From: Plasmodium brasilianum | Taxonomy: Eukaryota > Apicomplexa > Aconoidasida > Haemosporida > Plasmodiidae | DNA length: 64,000 nucleotides | Assembly: GCF_023973825.1 (NCBI RefSeq) | Contig: NW_027122925.1 | Coordinates: 62,001-126,000, forward strand | Direction: 5' to 3' | Shown here: positions 40,481-54,851 of the stretch, in pieces | How positions within the stretch are numbered: position 1 is the first letter of the stretch | How the letters are laid out: each line of letters begins with the position of its first letter | Program-made: the position numbers and the translations under genes | Notes under the pieces: model-generated | Told to the model about the DNA's origin: nothing | The model's database searches: none | Seen by the model: only the letters and a program-made list of their open reading frames with translations

Positions 40481-41369
40481 TTACTCAGTCATTAACTTAA
40501 TCTTTTTATATTTTTCATTATTTCTCAAGATCTTGGGAATAGCTATTATAAGAATAGCACCTAATATAATGATAAGAACAAAAGAAAATAATACAAAAGC
40601 TTCTTGTTCTTCTACTATATACGTGAAAGGTTTTTCTATATACTTCCAAAAGCTTGTCATAAAACCTAATTTTTCTTCAAGTCCACTGTATGAAGATAGT
40701 GCTTTTAATATGGGTAATCCTATTCCCAACAAGAAAAAAATAAAAAATATGAAAACTCCAAATCCGTAATTTCTAAATTTTATTTTTCTTAAAGCTATAT
40801 TCCCAATTCTATTGTTCTTTTCAAGAAAAGTGTTATAATCATTTTTTTTGATCCATCTTTTTTCAAAATGGAAATGTTTTCCATCAAACATTCCATCATT
40901 ATAATCTACGACTTCTGTATAATATGTAGCCTTATTTAATAGACTACCATCTGACTGTTTATTTTTTCCTTTATTTCTTTTTATATTAATAGATATATTT
41001 TCTTTATCCGACTTCCCATTGTCTGGCATACCCACTTTTAACTGTGTAATATTTGAATATTTGTCTTCCTTATATTTTGCTAGTAATCTATAAGTTATTG
41101 TATCTAATGTCTTATTAAAATTGTTCTCATTAGCCAAATATTTATTAAAAATATACTAAGAAAAAAAAAATGAATACTTATTATATAATAGATTATATAA
41201 TTTAGTAGTAAAAAGCTGTATTAAATAAAGTACATCACGAAATGCATAAATAACATATATATCCTTAAATAAAATAACGTACGAAATCATTGATAAAATT
41301 GAATATCCATATTAAAACGAATAACATTGTAGTTTTGATAAATAAGATTAACTTAATTTTTTGTTCCAT
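40481..41369 (-). CDS. fam-m exported membrane protein, intact
   Basis: Two-exon fam-m protein of 253 residues. Exon 1 is 41369-41283 (29 codons, MEQKIKLILFIKTTM then hydrophobic, ending NFINDF). The phase-0 intron is 41282-41156 (127 bp, GTACGT...TTAG), and exon 2 is 41155-40481, beginning YIFNKYLANENN. PEXEL-like RLLAK is at 52-56, followed by KYKEDKYSNI. The family block is YYTEVVDYNDGMFDGKHFHF at about 107-126, then EKRWIKKNDYNTF and ALRKIKFRNYGFG. Membrane segments lie near 161-180 (FIFFIFFLLGIGLPIL) and 216-236. The end is ILRNNEKYKKIKLMTE. This is the most canonical fam-m member here. It lies 2.35 kb downstream of fam-l 43720-44734 on the same strand, making a complete fam-m/fam-l doublet. 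Function unknown. Confidence 0.9.
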
Positions 41370-41777
41370 TATATATTTCTCTAATACTATATTATACTAA
41401 ATAAGAAAAAAATTTCAAAATAATATAATATTCCTCATATGATAAAATTAAATATTTATTTTTAATATTCAATTTTATTATTTCTTCGTAAATACCTTCA
41501 AAATTTATATTACTATAACGTGTTTCACATAAATTACAAACATAAATAACTTTTAAAATATAATATATATAATCTTTATAGTAATTAAATTTAAAAAAAA
41601 AAAAAATACCTATCATCGAAATGAATAAATTGAATTCATTTATAAAAATTCAAAGTATAAAATTTAACTTTTTAATATAGTGTACAAGTTATATAATTTT
41701 GTTATTAATTCTTTTTAGAAAAAACTAAAAAGTAAACTTATAGTTCCCTATTAAATTTAATTATTAAGAATATATAA

Positions 41778-41858
41778 AATATAGAATATAGAGAATATAT
41801 ATTTAGTACATTGCTCTACATATTAAAACAGGAATTACTAATTCTATGGATGTAATAT
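41778..41858 (-). promoter_or_regulatory. Conserved upstream element of fam-m 40481-41369
   Basis: TATAGAATATAGAGAATATA lies about 410-435 bp upstream of the ATG, followed by ATTGCTCTACATATTAA and AATTACTAATTCTATGGATG. The same three blocks in the same order recur at 59671-59745 upstream of another fam-m, so conservation spans about 75 bp. Role inferred. Confidence 0.55.
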
Positions 41859-43719
41859 CGTAATATTTATAATAATATAAACATATTTTCAAAAAATTAT
41901 ATATTTTTAATAAAATATTAATTATTGGTAACAATATATTAATACTAATAATAAATAAATATAACTATATGTTGTACAATTTTTGTGTAATATTTTTTAT
42001 AAAGTGTATTCTAGTCATTACACAAATATATGTATTCTTTTATGTTTCATAATATATTTTTAAAATCAAATCTATAACATATAACATATATATAAAAAAT
42101 TTTATTCTATATATAATAAATACCTCTTAAATATTTACTTATGTAAAGAATTCTTTAGTCATAGAAAAATTCGTGGTTTCTAAGTATTTTCTTGTTCTTT
42201 TTTTTATTAATTATGTACATATTTGTGTAAATAACTTATATATTAAAATAACTGAAGTATTATATTCAAATAGTTTACATTCTTTATAATATATTTAATA
42301 TTCCACTTTTTAAATAGCTATATCATGAAATATAATCTTATATATATATTCTTAATAATATTCCAATATCTTTTGAAAACAACTGTATATTCTATCTTAT
42401 TTTCTTTATAATGCTCTTTTAAATATATTGTTTATACTAATATATTTTACATCATTATATTTATATCAAATCATATATTGATATTAAGTAATTTACTTTT
42501 CTTCACTTCATATCTTTGTCTAAGATATAATAAAAATATTTTCATATTTGCAATTAAAATTTTGTTTAGAATATTTGAATAATAGATAATTTTCTTACAT
42601 ATTAATAATAAAGGTATTACTCTTTTTTGATTATATCTTTATAAATTAAACATACAAATGTTCATGTGATAATAAATATTTTAAATAATATTTCATATAA
42701 TTAAATTTTATGATTTTATTTATGTTCATTTTACATTATTATTATATTGAGATATATATTTTTATATATTTTCCTCTATTTTCTAATTAATCTATACAGC
42801 ATGCTGCGTTATCAATGTTTATATAAGTTAACATTCATATATACATGTTAATGGGGATAAAATAATACTCTTAATTTTGTTATTATAATTAATACTTAAT
42901 CATCGCAAAATATTTCATTATATAAATGCTTCTTTTATTTGTACAATATATATATATATATATAATAGAATTTTTATAATAGTATTCTTTTTATATAACT
43001 TGATACATTATATATTATAGTAATGAAAGTTATTATATCATGATTCATATAAATTTATTTTATATTTTAATTCATTTACATTCATATAATACTTTGCTCT
43101 AGAATATGCTTATGTTGTAGTATATAACATACCATAAAAAAAAATATATATTTTATTTTCTTTAATGAATAATATATATATATATATCAATGCAATAAAT
43201 TTTATTCACTTCATTTCCTCAAATTAAAGAAAGACAAACATATGTTTGATTTATAACTCATAATAAATTATTTTAAATATATTAACAATTAAACGTTTAA
43301 TCAAGAACAATATAAAAAATATAAATCTAAAAATTTTGAATTGAATATAAATTATCATACATCAATAAAATTATGTGAATTGTACTATAATATATTTCCT
43401 TTAATGTATAAACATATATTTTCCATGGAAATTTAATTAAATTTAAAATTGTAAATATGAAACTATAATATTTAGTTAGCCTTATACAATACAATGAAAT
43501 ACTTAATTAAAAACTTTGAAATATTCAATTATAAATAGAATTACTGTTATAATAATTTTTTACTATAATGCATAAAAAACGAACTGATTTAATTAGGCGC
43601 ATTTATAAAATTTAAGCACTTATAAATACTACTAATAATTATATAATTAAATATATTACCGAAGTACTTTTACATTAAAGAATTCATTACAGATAAAAAC
43701 ATAATGCATACCATATATT
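41859..43719. other. Spacer within fam-m / fam-l doublet
   Basis: A/T-rich sequence between the two genes of the doublet. A T run near 42200, about 830 bp upstream of the fam-m ATG, lies where other members have their poly-T/poly-A block. No supported gene. Confidence 0.45.
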
Positions 43720-44734
43720 TTACCTTTTCTTAAACTTAATTTTTTGATATTTCTTAACTTTCTTGTGGTAATAAAGAAGGCCTAATATAAGTATGACACC
43801 TAATATAAGCAAAGGTATAATATATATTAGATAGTTAAAAAAACTATCTACATAAACGTATCCTGCTATTCTCTCCTTTACCTGTGCTCCCCCCCTCTTC
43901 GTACTTGTTATCTTTTCCAATGCTTTATCTACTTTATTTATTGACCTGAACAACCAACTAATAGGAGAATCCCTTAACAACACACTTAAATTATTGTACC
44001 AATTAGCTGGACCACACAATTTCAATGCCTTAAACAGTACCTTCCTAAGCCCACAACCCACCAATAAATCTAAAATGTATAATATCAGTAATACGATGAT
44101 TAATAATAAAGGTAAAACAAATCTCAATCGGTATTTTTTACATATAATTTTTTTATATGTTTTATCACTAATCGTTTTGTTGTTTTTAAGAAAATCCATA
44201 TAATCAAGTTCCTTGAATATTTTTTTTTCCATACGAGAATATTTTTTCGTTTCAAATATACATTTCCTATTCCTCATATTTTGTTTATTTCCTCCTGCAT
44301 TCACAAATGATTTTCTATTTAAATGTTTTATTTCTCTTTTGGGTTCTTTCTCATTAAAATATACATCTTTATTTTCGCTTACAGCATAATTTGGTACTTC
44401 TTCATTTAATCTTACAAAAACTGAACATTTATCCTCTTTAGATATTGCTAGTAATCGATAATTTTTATCTAATTTTCTATTATTTTTATAATTTCCTTCT
44501 GAAGTTTTATAATAGTTACTCTAAAAAAATATGTAAATATTTATTATTTAAAAGAATAACTAATTTAATGACAATAAAAATATATTAATAAAAATAAGGC
44601 AAGAATAAAATAGATAATGCACGTATCCTTAATTATTATTATCATACGAGATCAATGTTAAAAAGACATATCCAACTTAAAAGGATAAACGCAGAAATTA
44701 TTGTAAATAACAGTAACGTATTTTTTTGATCCAT
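43720..44734 (-). CDS. fam-l exported membrane protein, intact
   Basis: Two-exon fam-l protein of 295 residues. Exon 1 is 44734-44648 (MDQKNTLLLFTIISA then hydrophobic, ending CLFNIDL). The phase-0 intron is 44647-44521 (127 bp, GTATGA...TTAG), and exon 2 is 44520-43720. The frame is open 72 codons upstream of the GTG at 44304, giving SNYYKTSEGNYKNN, a PEXEL-like YRLLAISKED (RLLAI at 51-55) and NEEVPNYAVSENKDVYFNEK. The family block is CIFETKKYSRMEKKIFKELD, then DKTYKKIICKKYRLRF. Membrane segments lie near 163-185 and 256-278. The loop between them is about 70 residues with one Cys and several charged residues, ending in the conserved YYHKKVKKYQKIKFKKR. The fifth PEXEL position is Ile, unlike any classical motif. 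Partner of fam-m 40481-41369. Confidence 0.88.
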
Positions 44735-45121
44735 AATATATATATTTAATTTTATAATATATGCAATTAAAAATTTATATCGACATAATATACTTCTAAT
44801 TCTAAAGGACTCTATATTTTTTCTGTTTTTAATTTTTGATTATGCTTTTATTGTAATTTCATAAAATTATAATAAAATGAATATAACGATAACATGTTTT
44901 ATAAAATAGACAGAAAAACAACTTTAAAAATTTATTATAATATTTTTATTTTATTATTATGTATAAAAAACTAAATTAATTAAGATAATATATTTTGCTT
45001 TCATTAAATTATATTAAATATATATAATTTTATTGATTGTTATAGTAAATGAATAAATTATTGTTATTAGTTTTTTACAAAATAATATATATTTTAATAT
45101 CTGAATTATGGAAATTATATA

Positions 45122-45158
45122 AAGTATGGAATATAGAGAAGATAGATATAATTCATAG
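45122..45158 (-). promoter_or_regulatory. Conserved upstream element of fam-l 43720-44734
   Basis: AGTATGGAATATAGAGAAG followed by ATAGATATAATTCATAG lies about 390-425 bp upstream of the ATG. It is very like the copy at 22786-22816. Role inferred. Confidence 0.5.
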
Positions 45159-45607
45159 TTCCATAAATTAATAAACTACTTATTTAACGATGTTTTACTT
45201 TTAATAATAAAATTTTCATAAACAATATATAATTTAATATATAATTCAGAAATTGGATGTTTTTATTAAATATACTAATTATTTAGCAATATAATAATAA
45301 ATCAGAATTCCAATAATTAGTAGAACATTTAATTTTTTGTTAATTTTAGAGTATACTTGATTTGCTATTTGAACGGATTCATTCCTTTATATTAAATAAA
45401 ATATTTATAAAATTTTTAATTCATAGAGCACTACATAATCTATTAAGATATTACATTTAGAGATAAATAGAAATGATTATTTATATTTAAATTAGAATAC
45501 TTGAAAATTATAATTTATAATTAAGATCATTTTATGCCAGTATTACTAAAGGTAATATTTTAAAATTCATTAACAAAAAATATAAACATATTTAATTATA
45601 TATATAT

Positions 45608-45650
45608 GTATATTTAGAAAAAAAATGTATATAGTTAAAAAAAAAAAAAA
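45608..45650 (-). promoter_or_regulatory. TATATTTAGAA ... poly-A block upstream of fam-l
   Basis: GTATATTTAGAAAAAAAATG, then a run of about 14 A, lies about 875-915 bp upstream of the fam-l ATG. It corresponds to the blocks at 11745-11814 and 56712-56773 but lacks a long T run on the left. Confidence 0.3.
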
Positions 45651-48600
45651 ATTAAAAATAATATTAAACTACTTATTACGATTTGTTTAATTTTTTTATG
45701 AATATCATTCCAATATTTAATTTCAATTCCTCTATGTCGAACTATAATTTTGAAAAATTCATTAAATACTTAAGAAAATACATAGTATAAGTAATACATT
45801 CCAAAAAATACATGCCTTGTGGTTAATAAAACAAATATTAATATTCATGTTGGGGTTCAATTTGAATTTACAATATAGTATTTAAATAAAAAACTTAGTA
45901 TTTAATCATTTTAAAGGCTCTTAAATATAGCATTTTCAAAAATCATGTTATTTATCTTTTTATAATTAATATTTCTATGCAAAATATATCTTAATACTCT
46001 AACTAAAGTATATCAGAAGTTAGAGTGTTAATAAAAGCATTATAACCTTTGTATTATGTTGTTTTATATATGACATATGTTTCCTTTAATTAGCATTAAA
46101 TTATTATATATATGGTGATAAAAAATATGAAAAAAAACTCTAGTTAATATAGATTATTTGCACTTTTTCACGTATTTTATGCACCATTACTGCTCTGGTA
46201 TATTCATATATAGAATAATAATTAAAAGTATCGTAACTATATAAATTATTATCCATGGGTGTGTGTTTTCTTGAACAAAATATATTTAACCTTAAAATTT
46301 ATGTATATTTTATTTAATTGTTAATTAAATTTCATTAAAAATAAATTATTAAGTTTTAGTAATTATTTATTTATTGATTTAGAATGAAATTAGTATTTAT
46401 ACGGTATATATTATTATCGTATTAACATTAGTTTTAAACTGTGTTCAATTAATAGAACCTAAAACAAATAAATATAACTTTTTGTTATCAACATTATTAT
46501 TATAATTGAAATTTAGGTAATTTTTATAAAATTCCATTAATTCCATTAACTTCTTAAATTAAAAAATAAAATGATGAATATTACTTAATCAATTTATTTA
46601 ATTACGGTCTTTATATATTTAAAAATTTATTCCATATTTAAAATTCATCCTTAAAATCAAAATAATATTAGTAACCATTGAAATGTATCATAACTAGAAT
46701 AAATATACAGAAATTTAATAAAAATATTCTTGTGTAAATTAATTTTTAAAATATGTATTACTCATAATATTTGTTACAAAAATTATTTATTGTGTATACA
46801 TTTAAATATAAACCACTCATGAACGAAAAAAAAAAAATATATGTATTTATTTTATCAATTGAAAAACAACATAAAAAATTTAAATTATGACTAATATAAA
46901 ATATATTCTAATAAGAAGATATTCAAATAAATACTTAAAATAGAAAAAAAAGAAAAGGGATATTATAATTGTTAAAGACATAAATTACCTCATTATCTTT
47001 GGTGATGTTTTATTAATTGTAACTTTGTTTATTAAATTAAGTGAACAAAATTGCTATAATAAAAATTAAGATCAGACATATATGGATCCGATTTTTATAC
47101 ATAAAATGAATACTTTTGTTTTGAATATTAATCTATAATATTTATGTACTACTATGAACCAGAAAAAAATAAAAATACAGCTATATTAAGTCACAATAAT
47201 AAATTCACACAATATAATACATAATAATATAAAAATAAACATAAAAACATTCGAATGTTATAAACATTTACCCCCTATTTTATTTACATTTATACATATA
47301 TATATATATTCTCATATATTTTTATTACAATATTTAATTTTATATGAATATATCATGTAATTAATTTGAACATATATTCTTACTTAGAATTAAGTACACA
47401 CCTTTTAGTTACACAAAGCACTTTTTTTAAAAAACAAATATTCATTTTAAATAGGCTTTAAATGAATTTCCTTATATATCAGTTGTATAAATTATGATTT
47501 TTACAAATATTTAAGTAACTATCAAAATATACTAAATAACTAACAATAATGAAAATATTTGTGTAAATTCCTTGGCGATTTCCATGAATAATATAGTTGA
47601 AAATTCAGATATCATAAATATTTCTTGTAAAGCATATATTAAAAATGTACTCGTATTTCTAAATTCATTAAACTTATTTTCTCTGTAGAATTGATATATT
47701 TCCAGTATTAAATATATAAGAATAACTCCTATATATAATACATTTTCAAACAAGTTATCTACCATCGAAAAAGTTTTATATATGACATATTTTCATTTCT
47801 TGACTAATTTTTTGGCGGAAACCACTATAATTATTTTTATCTATCGATTCGCCTTCCCTAATTTACTTTCATTCATTATTATAATCTTAACTGTCTTAAT
47901 CAGTATATATATATTTCCAAATAAAACATAATTAATCCTGCATTATTTCTTTTCTTCTCATGTAGTAATATATCGGTTCTTGAATATAATATTTAATATA
48001 CAATCTCCTATTTATCAAAATATTTTTAAAAGGTACACAACAAATAAATGAAAATATTTTTATTATTTATAACCTAATAATATTACCTACGGATAAGGGA
48101 AAATTTTAATATAAGTATATATAACACAAAGCATTAAAAAATAAAAAGTAAACGTTTTTGTTTTTATCATTATACTATATTACTTAAAAAATAATATATC
48201 CAAATAAAAAGAATAAATATAGGAGATTTAGCTAACATTAAATATTTACTTTTTCCGTTTAAGTGGGTATCCTTTTATGTTTTATTATCTTTTATTCTGT
48301 AAACAAAACTCTGTATAATATGAAGATATTCTTAAGAAAATAAAATTATTGGGGTACTCATTTTATTTTATTATATTTTATGAAAAGATACTAAAATTCA
48401 TAAATAAAATACAAATATCTGGTACAAAAAATAAAGATAATTTAAAAAGTTTTATTGTAAATAATTCTGACAAAGTTATTTAAAAAAAAGATAACATCAA
48501 AATAATTTTTCGCACTACTAGTTATTTTAATAAATTCACAACATATATATTATAATAATCTATTAGACCAATTCTAAATTTTAGTTATCAATGTTTTTCA

Positions 48601-50499
48601 AAAAATAATGAGATAAATTAACTTTTTCTTTATTCATATGGATTTTATTTGATAATTAGAATAAAAAAAATACATATGTGGTGAGAACAGGTAGATAAGC
48701 ACGTATAAGGAATATAGTTATTAATTTTTTTGTCAAATCCTAAAAATAAACTTAATCATTTCTAGACTTAATACGTTTATGTACTATTTTATAATTCTAA
48801 AATATAAGATATAGCGTAAAATATAATAGTATACACAGTTTAAGAAAATTTTTTTTTTTTTATAGCATAAATTATAATCTAACTTGTGTCATATACTTCC
48901 AACATATAGAATGTTTTACATAAATAACTAAAGAAATTCCATTCTAAGCTTTAATTGACATACATAATGTTTTATCTCTAAATATGTACTATCCAATTTA
49001 ACGCATTTACGCATTTATATCATATCATTAAAAATGAAAAATTATAATTTCTTATATTTTAGAATAATGCGTTGTGTTAATTATGACTAAAAAGAAATTT
49101 ACTAAATTTAAGAATTCATTTATATTTTTCTTTTATTCTTTTTTATTTTTTTTAAATATAAAATTATAAATTCTATAAAAATTATAATATTAAAAAAAAC
49201 ATTGAAGTAAATGTAATAAATAAACATTTTAACTAATTAAACAATTAAAAAAAAAATTACAAGAAAAATAATATCATTAGAAAATACGAAAAAATTATGT
49301 ACAATAATACATACAATAAAATTTAGGAAAAAAATTAATGTATTATTTTACTTATTAATATATACATGAAGGAGATAGCTGTGTACATATTTTTCTGAAT
49401 TATAAATTAATAATACCAAAATCGTGTATTAAAATACAACTATTACATAACTTAAATAAATTAAATATATTATATATATATTAATATAATCATATATATT
49501 TAAATTACATATTTTCTGTTGAATTTAGAGAATGGACTTAATTATAAAAATGTAACATATTAAATATATTACGTTAGATGAATAAATATAAATCTATGCT
49601 AATTTTTGTATTCAAATTACTTCTCTAAAAAATAATTAATTAAAAAAAAATATATAAATTATTTATATTTTTAATGTTCTATATAATGCATACTACGTTT
49701 GGCTGTATTACATAAATAAGATAGTTATAATTTTACACCATTTTTCATATGCACATATATATATGTATATATATAAACATATTTAAATATATTCTTATTT
49801 TGGTACCCTTAAATAACACTTTCATTTGGATATTCATAACTCTTCCAAAAATTATAAATTCTTTCTTATATAAAAAAAAAAAATAAAGCATCATAATTAA
49901 TATTTCTATCTGTTTTGAATATTATATAATGGTAATTACATAAATTTATAAACTTCATTTTTATAGTTATTTTATAAATATGCATGTAACTAATACAGTT
50001 GATAATTTTTAAGACTATAGTTTTTTCCTAAAATCTTTTATGCATGATTGAACTATTAAAAATATTCACGTCAATTTAAATTAAATAGTTATTCATATTT
50101 ATCAAAATGAAAGAACATTCAATATATAATTGTCATTTCTTTTGAAATATATTAATTCCTAAGTGAACTTATACGACATGGAGGTTGATTATTAAATATA
50201 TATTTTTATTTCCTATATGTATATTTATTAATTCATACATATTTATATTAATACGTTAATATTGTTTAAATTATTCTACATAAAGTGTCAGTTTTAATAG
50301 TCATTTATCATATATATAGTGTTTGATATAATAGATTAGATTTATTTTAATTTATCTTGTTATTAATATTATAATAATGAGATATATGGCATTTTATTTT
50401 AATATTTTGTTTAAAAATTAATTTATGTGTGCTATATATATATTCAGTGAAATTATTATTTTCACATAATTTCATTAGGCATTATTTTTGCAATAACAC

Positions 50500-52800
50500 A
50501 CATGATATAACTATTAAATCTTAACAATAATACTAATACACTTTGATTTTTATTAAAGTAAGTCCGCCCAAACATACACGTATTAAAATAATCAATAAAT
50601 TAGAACCTTTATGAGTTTCATTCATATGTGTTTTATATTACTCTATAATTTTACAAGCATTTATTTTTTCTAATTAATTCATTTTTTTCAAAACATATTT
50701 AATACCTTCTTACTACAGATTTGTTTCCATGCATATGTCTAATGTAATTCTTACCAAAATAAAAAAATTAATGTAAAATTTATTCCTTTTTCTCTCTTCC
50801 ATATTATTTCATTCATTACATTCAAATTCACATACGTAATTTACTTGTGCATATTTTTTACTATTACATGTGTAAACTTCGTTAGATACTAGTTTATTTA
50901 TAGTGAAAATTATTAACATATACATCAGCATGTGATTACAGTTCATGTATATGTACACTTATTTACTTATATGTTTTTTAACTTACTACGAAGAACTAAT
51001 AACGTTCGGTTTTTTCTTATACCTCTACCCCTTATGTTTTTGTAATTTCTATATTATTATTTTTTGTTTTTTCCATGCTTACGGTGAACTCATTATTTAA
51101 TATCCTTATAAATATCTTTAATAGAGGTAATCAAATGAACGTTAACAGTTTTGACGCAATAAAAAATGGGCTATAGTTAAACTAATTTCCTTTTCAATTT
51201 ATTAATTTGTACATATCTCTGTTCAAATGATATATAATTTATATATATATTTTTTTTTTCCTTTTTCTTTATTAACATCCATAAGAGAAATTAGTGTTTC
51301 AACGAACTTTATATATTGTTGTTATTCTTATTTGTCATTTATTTGAATTTTATCATCCGTTACATTCTCTCTTATGTACATTAACTTATTCTATAGTTTT
51401 CAGAACTACAACGGATTAACATATCTTGGTAATGTTAGTAATTTCATTTAAATAAATTTCCACTATTCAATGTTTGCATACATATGCATGTGCGCATGTT
51501 TTCCCCTTTATGACTTTTCAATATAAATGATTTAACACATACAGAGAAAGAGAATATAACAAAATATATATATGCGTGAGAGTCGTACACATAGATAAGC
51601 ATATAATCGTGAATAATGCTATCCTATTAATGAACATAGTTATTAACTCAGTTGTGTCCTCAAATTGTTTAAGTTATTGACATAACATTGTATTCCGGAG
51701 ATAAATTACTTATTCTATTTATTTTACTTTAAACGGATTAAATTAGTATTAGTGTCTGTATAAATGCACACTTCCTATGAGTTTCTTTATTGATGTCTTG
51801 AATGATGGATGCAATAACATAAAAAAAAATTTTCATATATATGTATGAAGCTAAGCCATGATAAGTCAATGTTGTAATAATCTCATAAGATGAAATGGAT
51901 AAACCAGTCTGTAAATATATATTGTATGTCTTTTATTTGTTACTATTATTTTTATGTTCACTCCGTTTAGTTAGTAAAACATGATTACATCATCCCTGTT
52001 ACTATTATAGTCAAATAATTCTACGTATTTTCTCAAGTTTAAAAATAAAGATACGTTTTTTGAAATATAGGTAGGTACATGCATTGAAATATGTAAATGG
52101 ATATATTACATTAAGAATACATATGTACACTCTCCTATAATTATTTACATATATACATACACGCATGTATGCACGTTCATGTGCAAATGTACACACACAC
52201 ATATGTATGCACATATAAATGCACACGTATAGCAACATTATTGACACATATAAATATGTTGATAACAATTGTTTTTAAGTCTTATATCCCCATTTCTAAA
52301 GAAACTACATAGTTAAAGGCTTATTTTTTTACTTCTTCATTCATACAAAGTAAAGAAAAAATAAATTAGAGAAATATTCTAAACAGATATATAACTATAT
52401 TTTTCTGTATCTTTTACGTAAAACAATTACATATATATCCATCTTCCTATTCAGAAAAATTTCTTTTTAATTGCTATAAGATCCTAAAACAGAAAAAAAA
52501 AATTATCTTAAAATTTCCAATTATATAGATACATTTTGTATCAATATTAATCACTTTTTATGTTATTTAATTTTTTTTTATTTTCTTGAAGTCACTTTTG
52601 CATAATCATGTTGGATAATATATTACTTCTGCATTATCTCCTTTTTCAGCGCAACTTTCTCTCTGGATAAATAAGTCATCTGCATACAGATACAAGTAAC
52701 AAATAAAAAGAAAGCCTTTTGTTTATATCCATAATATTGATAACCGTCGCATGGACACAACGTTAATTCACGAAATTCTTATATTTTTTATTTATTGAAA
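50500..52800. other. Patch of different base composition
   Basis: This stretch shows more C/G and fewer long A/T runs than the rest of the spacer sequence. It includes CA/TG-alternating words near 52130-52230 (ACACACACATATGTATGC). The 85-codon minus-strand frame at 52268-52011 is built from that repeat and does not look like a gene. I cannot assign a function; boundaries are approximate. Confidence 0.4.
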
Positions 52801-53189
52801 TGTGTGCATTTACACTCTATAAATACATATAGGTACAATAAAAATTGATACCCTAAGTAGATAAAATAAATTATTTTTTATAATTTTAACTATAAATATT
52901 ACAATAATTATTGTATTAATTCAATATTATGTGTTAAATTCATTTATTTTGCTACAACTGTAAATTTCAAATATTACTTATTCTTAAAAACTAGTATACG
53001 ATGTATTTCTATTGGAATTTAATATTATCTTAATTTTAGATTTTAATATTTCAAATATTAATTACAAAAATAGAAAACTAAAAAACTAAGATAAAAGAGA
53101 GAATAAACGAAGTCAGATAAGAGGGACATGTAAATATGTGAACTAAGGATCTCTCATGGAATATACATACCCACGTAATGTATGTTCGT

Positions 53190-53192
<3 letters not shown>

Positions 53193-53234
<42 letters not shown>
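53193..53234. repeat. TA dinucleotide microsatellite
   Basis: About 21 uninterrupted AT units, the longest TA run in the window, at the right edge of the compositionally different patch. Confidence 0.95.
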
Positions 53235-53237
<3 letters not shown>

Positions 53238-54851
53238 CAATTAAAAACAATTAAAAGAAAGTTTAAAACAAATTATATATATTAAAGTTCAATATTATCA
53301 TAGAAAAATTAAAATCTTAATATTCAGAAAATTCCCAAAAAGTATTTTTATTTTTTTTGAATTAAGTATCTAACTTTTTTACGGTTTTAATGTTATACAT
53401 GCTCAAAATATAACTTTTTCTTAAGTGGCTTCTAGTAAAGAAGAATTTTGTTGTCATGTATTTTACTTTGGGAATACAATAAATATACAAATAAATGAAA
53501 AGCTAATAGTATTAAAGAAAAAGAATAAATACATGAAAACAAGTTTTTATAATTCTATACAAGTTTTATTATCATCATTACTTTTTTATTCATATAGATA
53601 TTTTTATAAATATTGTTGTTATGCCTTATACAAAAGAGCATTTTCGTAATATTTTTTTCTTTTTTTTTAACTATAGGAACATTCTTACTTACATTTTATT
53701 ATACTTTGTAATTCTATATAATATATGCATTTTTCTTATTAATATTATTGAATAATTTCCTACAAATGAAAAATATAGGACTACATAATTTTAATATAAT
53801 TTTTTTCAATAATATGACATGATTAATTGTTTATAAATTCTTATAAAAAGAAGAAAAAAAGAAATTACATATATAATTCATTCATATATGATTACATTTA
53901 ATTCATTAGTTCAATTTTTTAGTAATACAATAAATGAAATAAATTTGCAGTATGTTTATTTATAAATTGTTTCTATAGTGTATATATATATATATACAAT
54001 TCAGTTACTGCAAAATTAATTAAATACCTCAAATAAACGCAATAATAAAATAATTAATATTTTTAACTCTTCATTAAGTTACAAATATATAAAAAATATA
54101 TAAGTTTTTAAACTACAACAAATAATAAAAATTTAAAAGAAATATATTTTAAATACATTTTTATATCTTCAAAGATATATCATTCAAAGTAAAATAAATA
54201 TACATTAAAAAACTTTTTACAACAATTACGTTCTACAAAATATTTTTCATACACCTATTTTGTAAAAGAAATATAAGCTCTTTCCAAGGTTTAAGAAGTA
54301 TATATATATATACATATAAGAGAAACGACATATATTCACTTTTATTATATACAAAACAAAATAAATTAATTGCTAATACAAAGGTAATTATAATTTTTCT
54401 TAATAACATAAATAAATAACACTTTTAGATTATAACAAAATAAAAAACACAAAACGAGTTCTTTTAAATAAAATAGAAAATAAAATATTTCAGTAAATTT
54501 ATATAAATTTGGTTATTATATATTAAATTTAACCCACATATGTAGTATATATAATCATTTTTAATGACAATCTATATAAATGCATACTTGTATATAGGAA
54601 ACCATGAAAATTAATCATTCTCATACATTACCTTATAATAGAATTGAAGGATGTTAAAAATTCAAATTTAGATAAAATAAAATCTTTTGTTATATATTTG
54701 TAAAAAAAAAAAAGCGACTTGTGTGCATATGCATTTATAAAATATAAGTAATTATATGGAAGTTTAATAAACTCTTGAGTAAAGGTGTTAGAGTTAGTAA
54801 ATCATATTAAAGACTTCTTTATAGAATAAAACATTTTTCTTATTATTAATT

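Larger units (their letters stand above)
45651..54851. other. Gene desert, 9.2 kb
   Basis: No recognisable gene on either strand. A frame of 77 codons on the minus strand (47765-47532) is not A/T-runaway, but the opposite strand is also open over part of it and neither reading matches a family I know. The part from about 50.5 to 52.8 kb is visibly richer in C and G, with many CATATG/ACACAC/CATGCA-type words. It may be old sequence of another origin. Confidence 0.45.

Noticed and set aside
52011..52268. 85-codon minus-strand open frame
   Set aside because: It reads through a CA/TG-alternating microsatellite, giving Cys/Met/Val-repeat residues; no start context, family match or intron partner.
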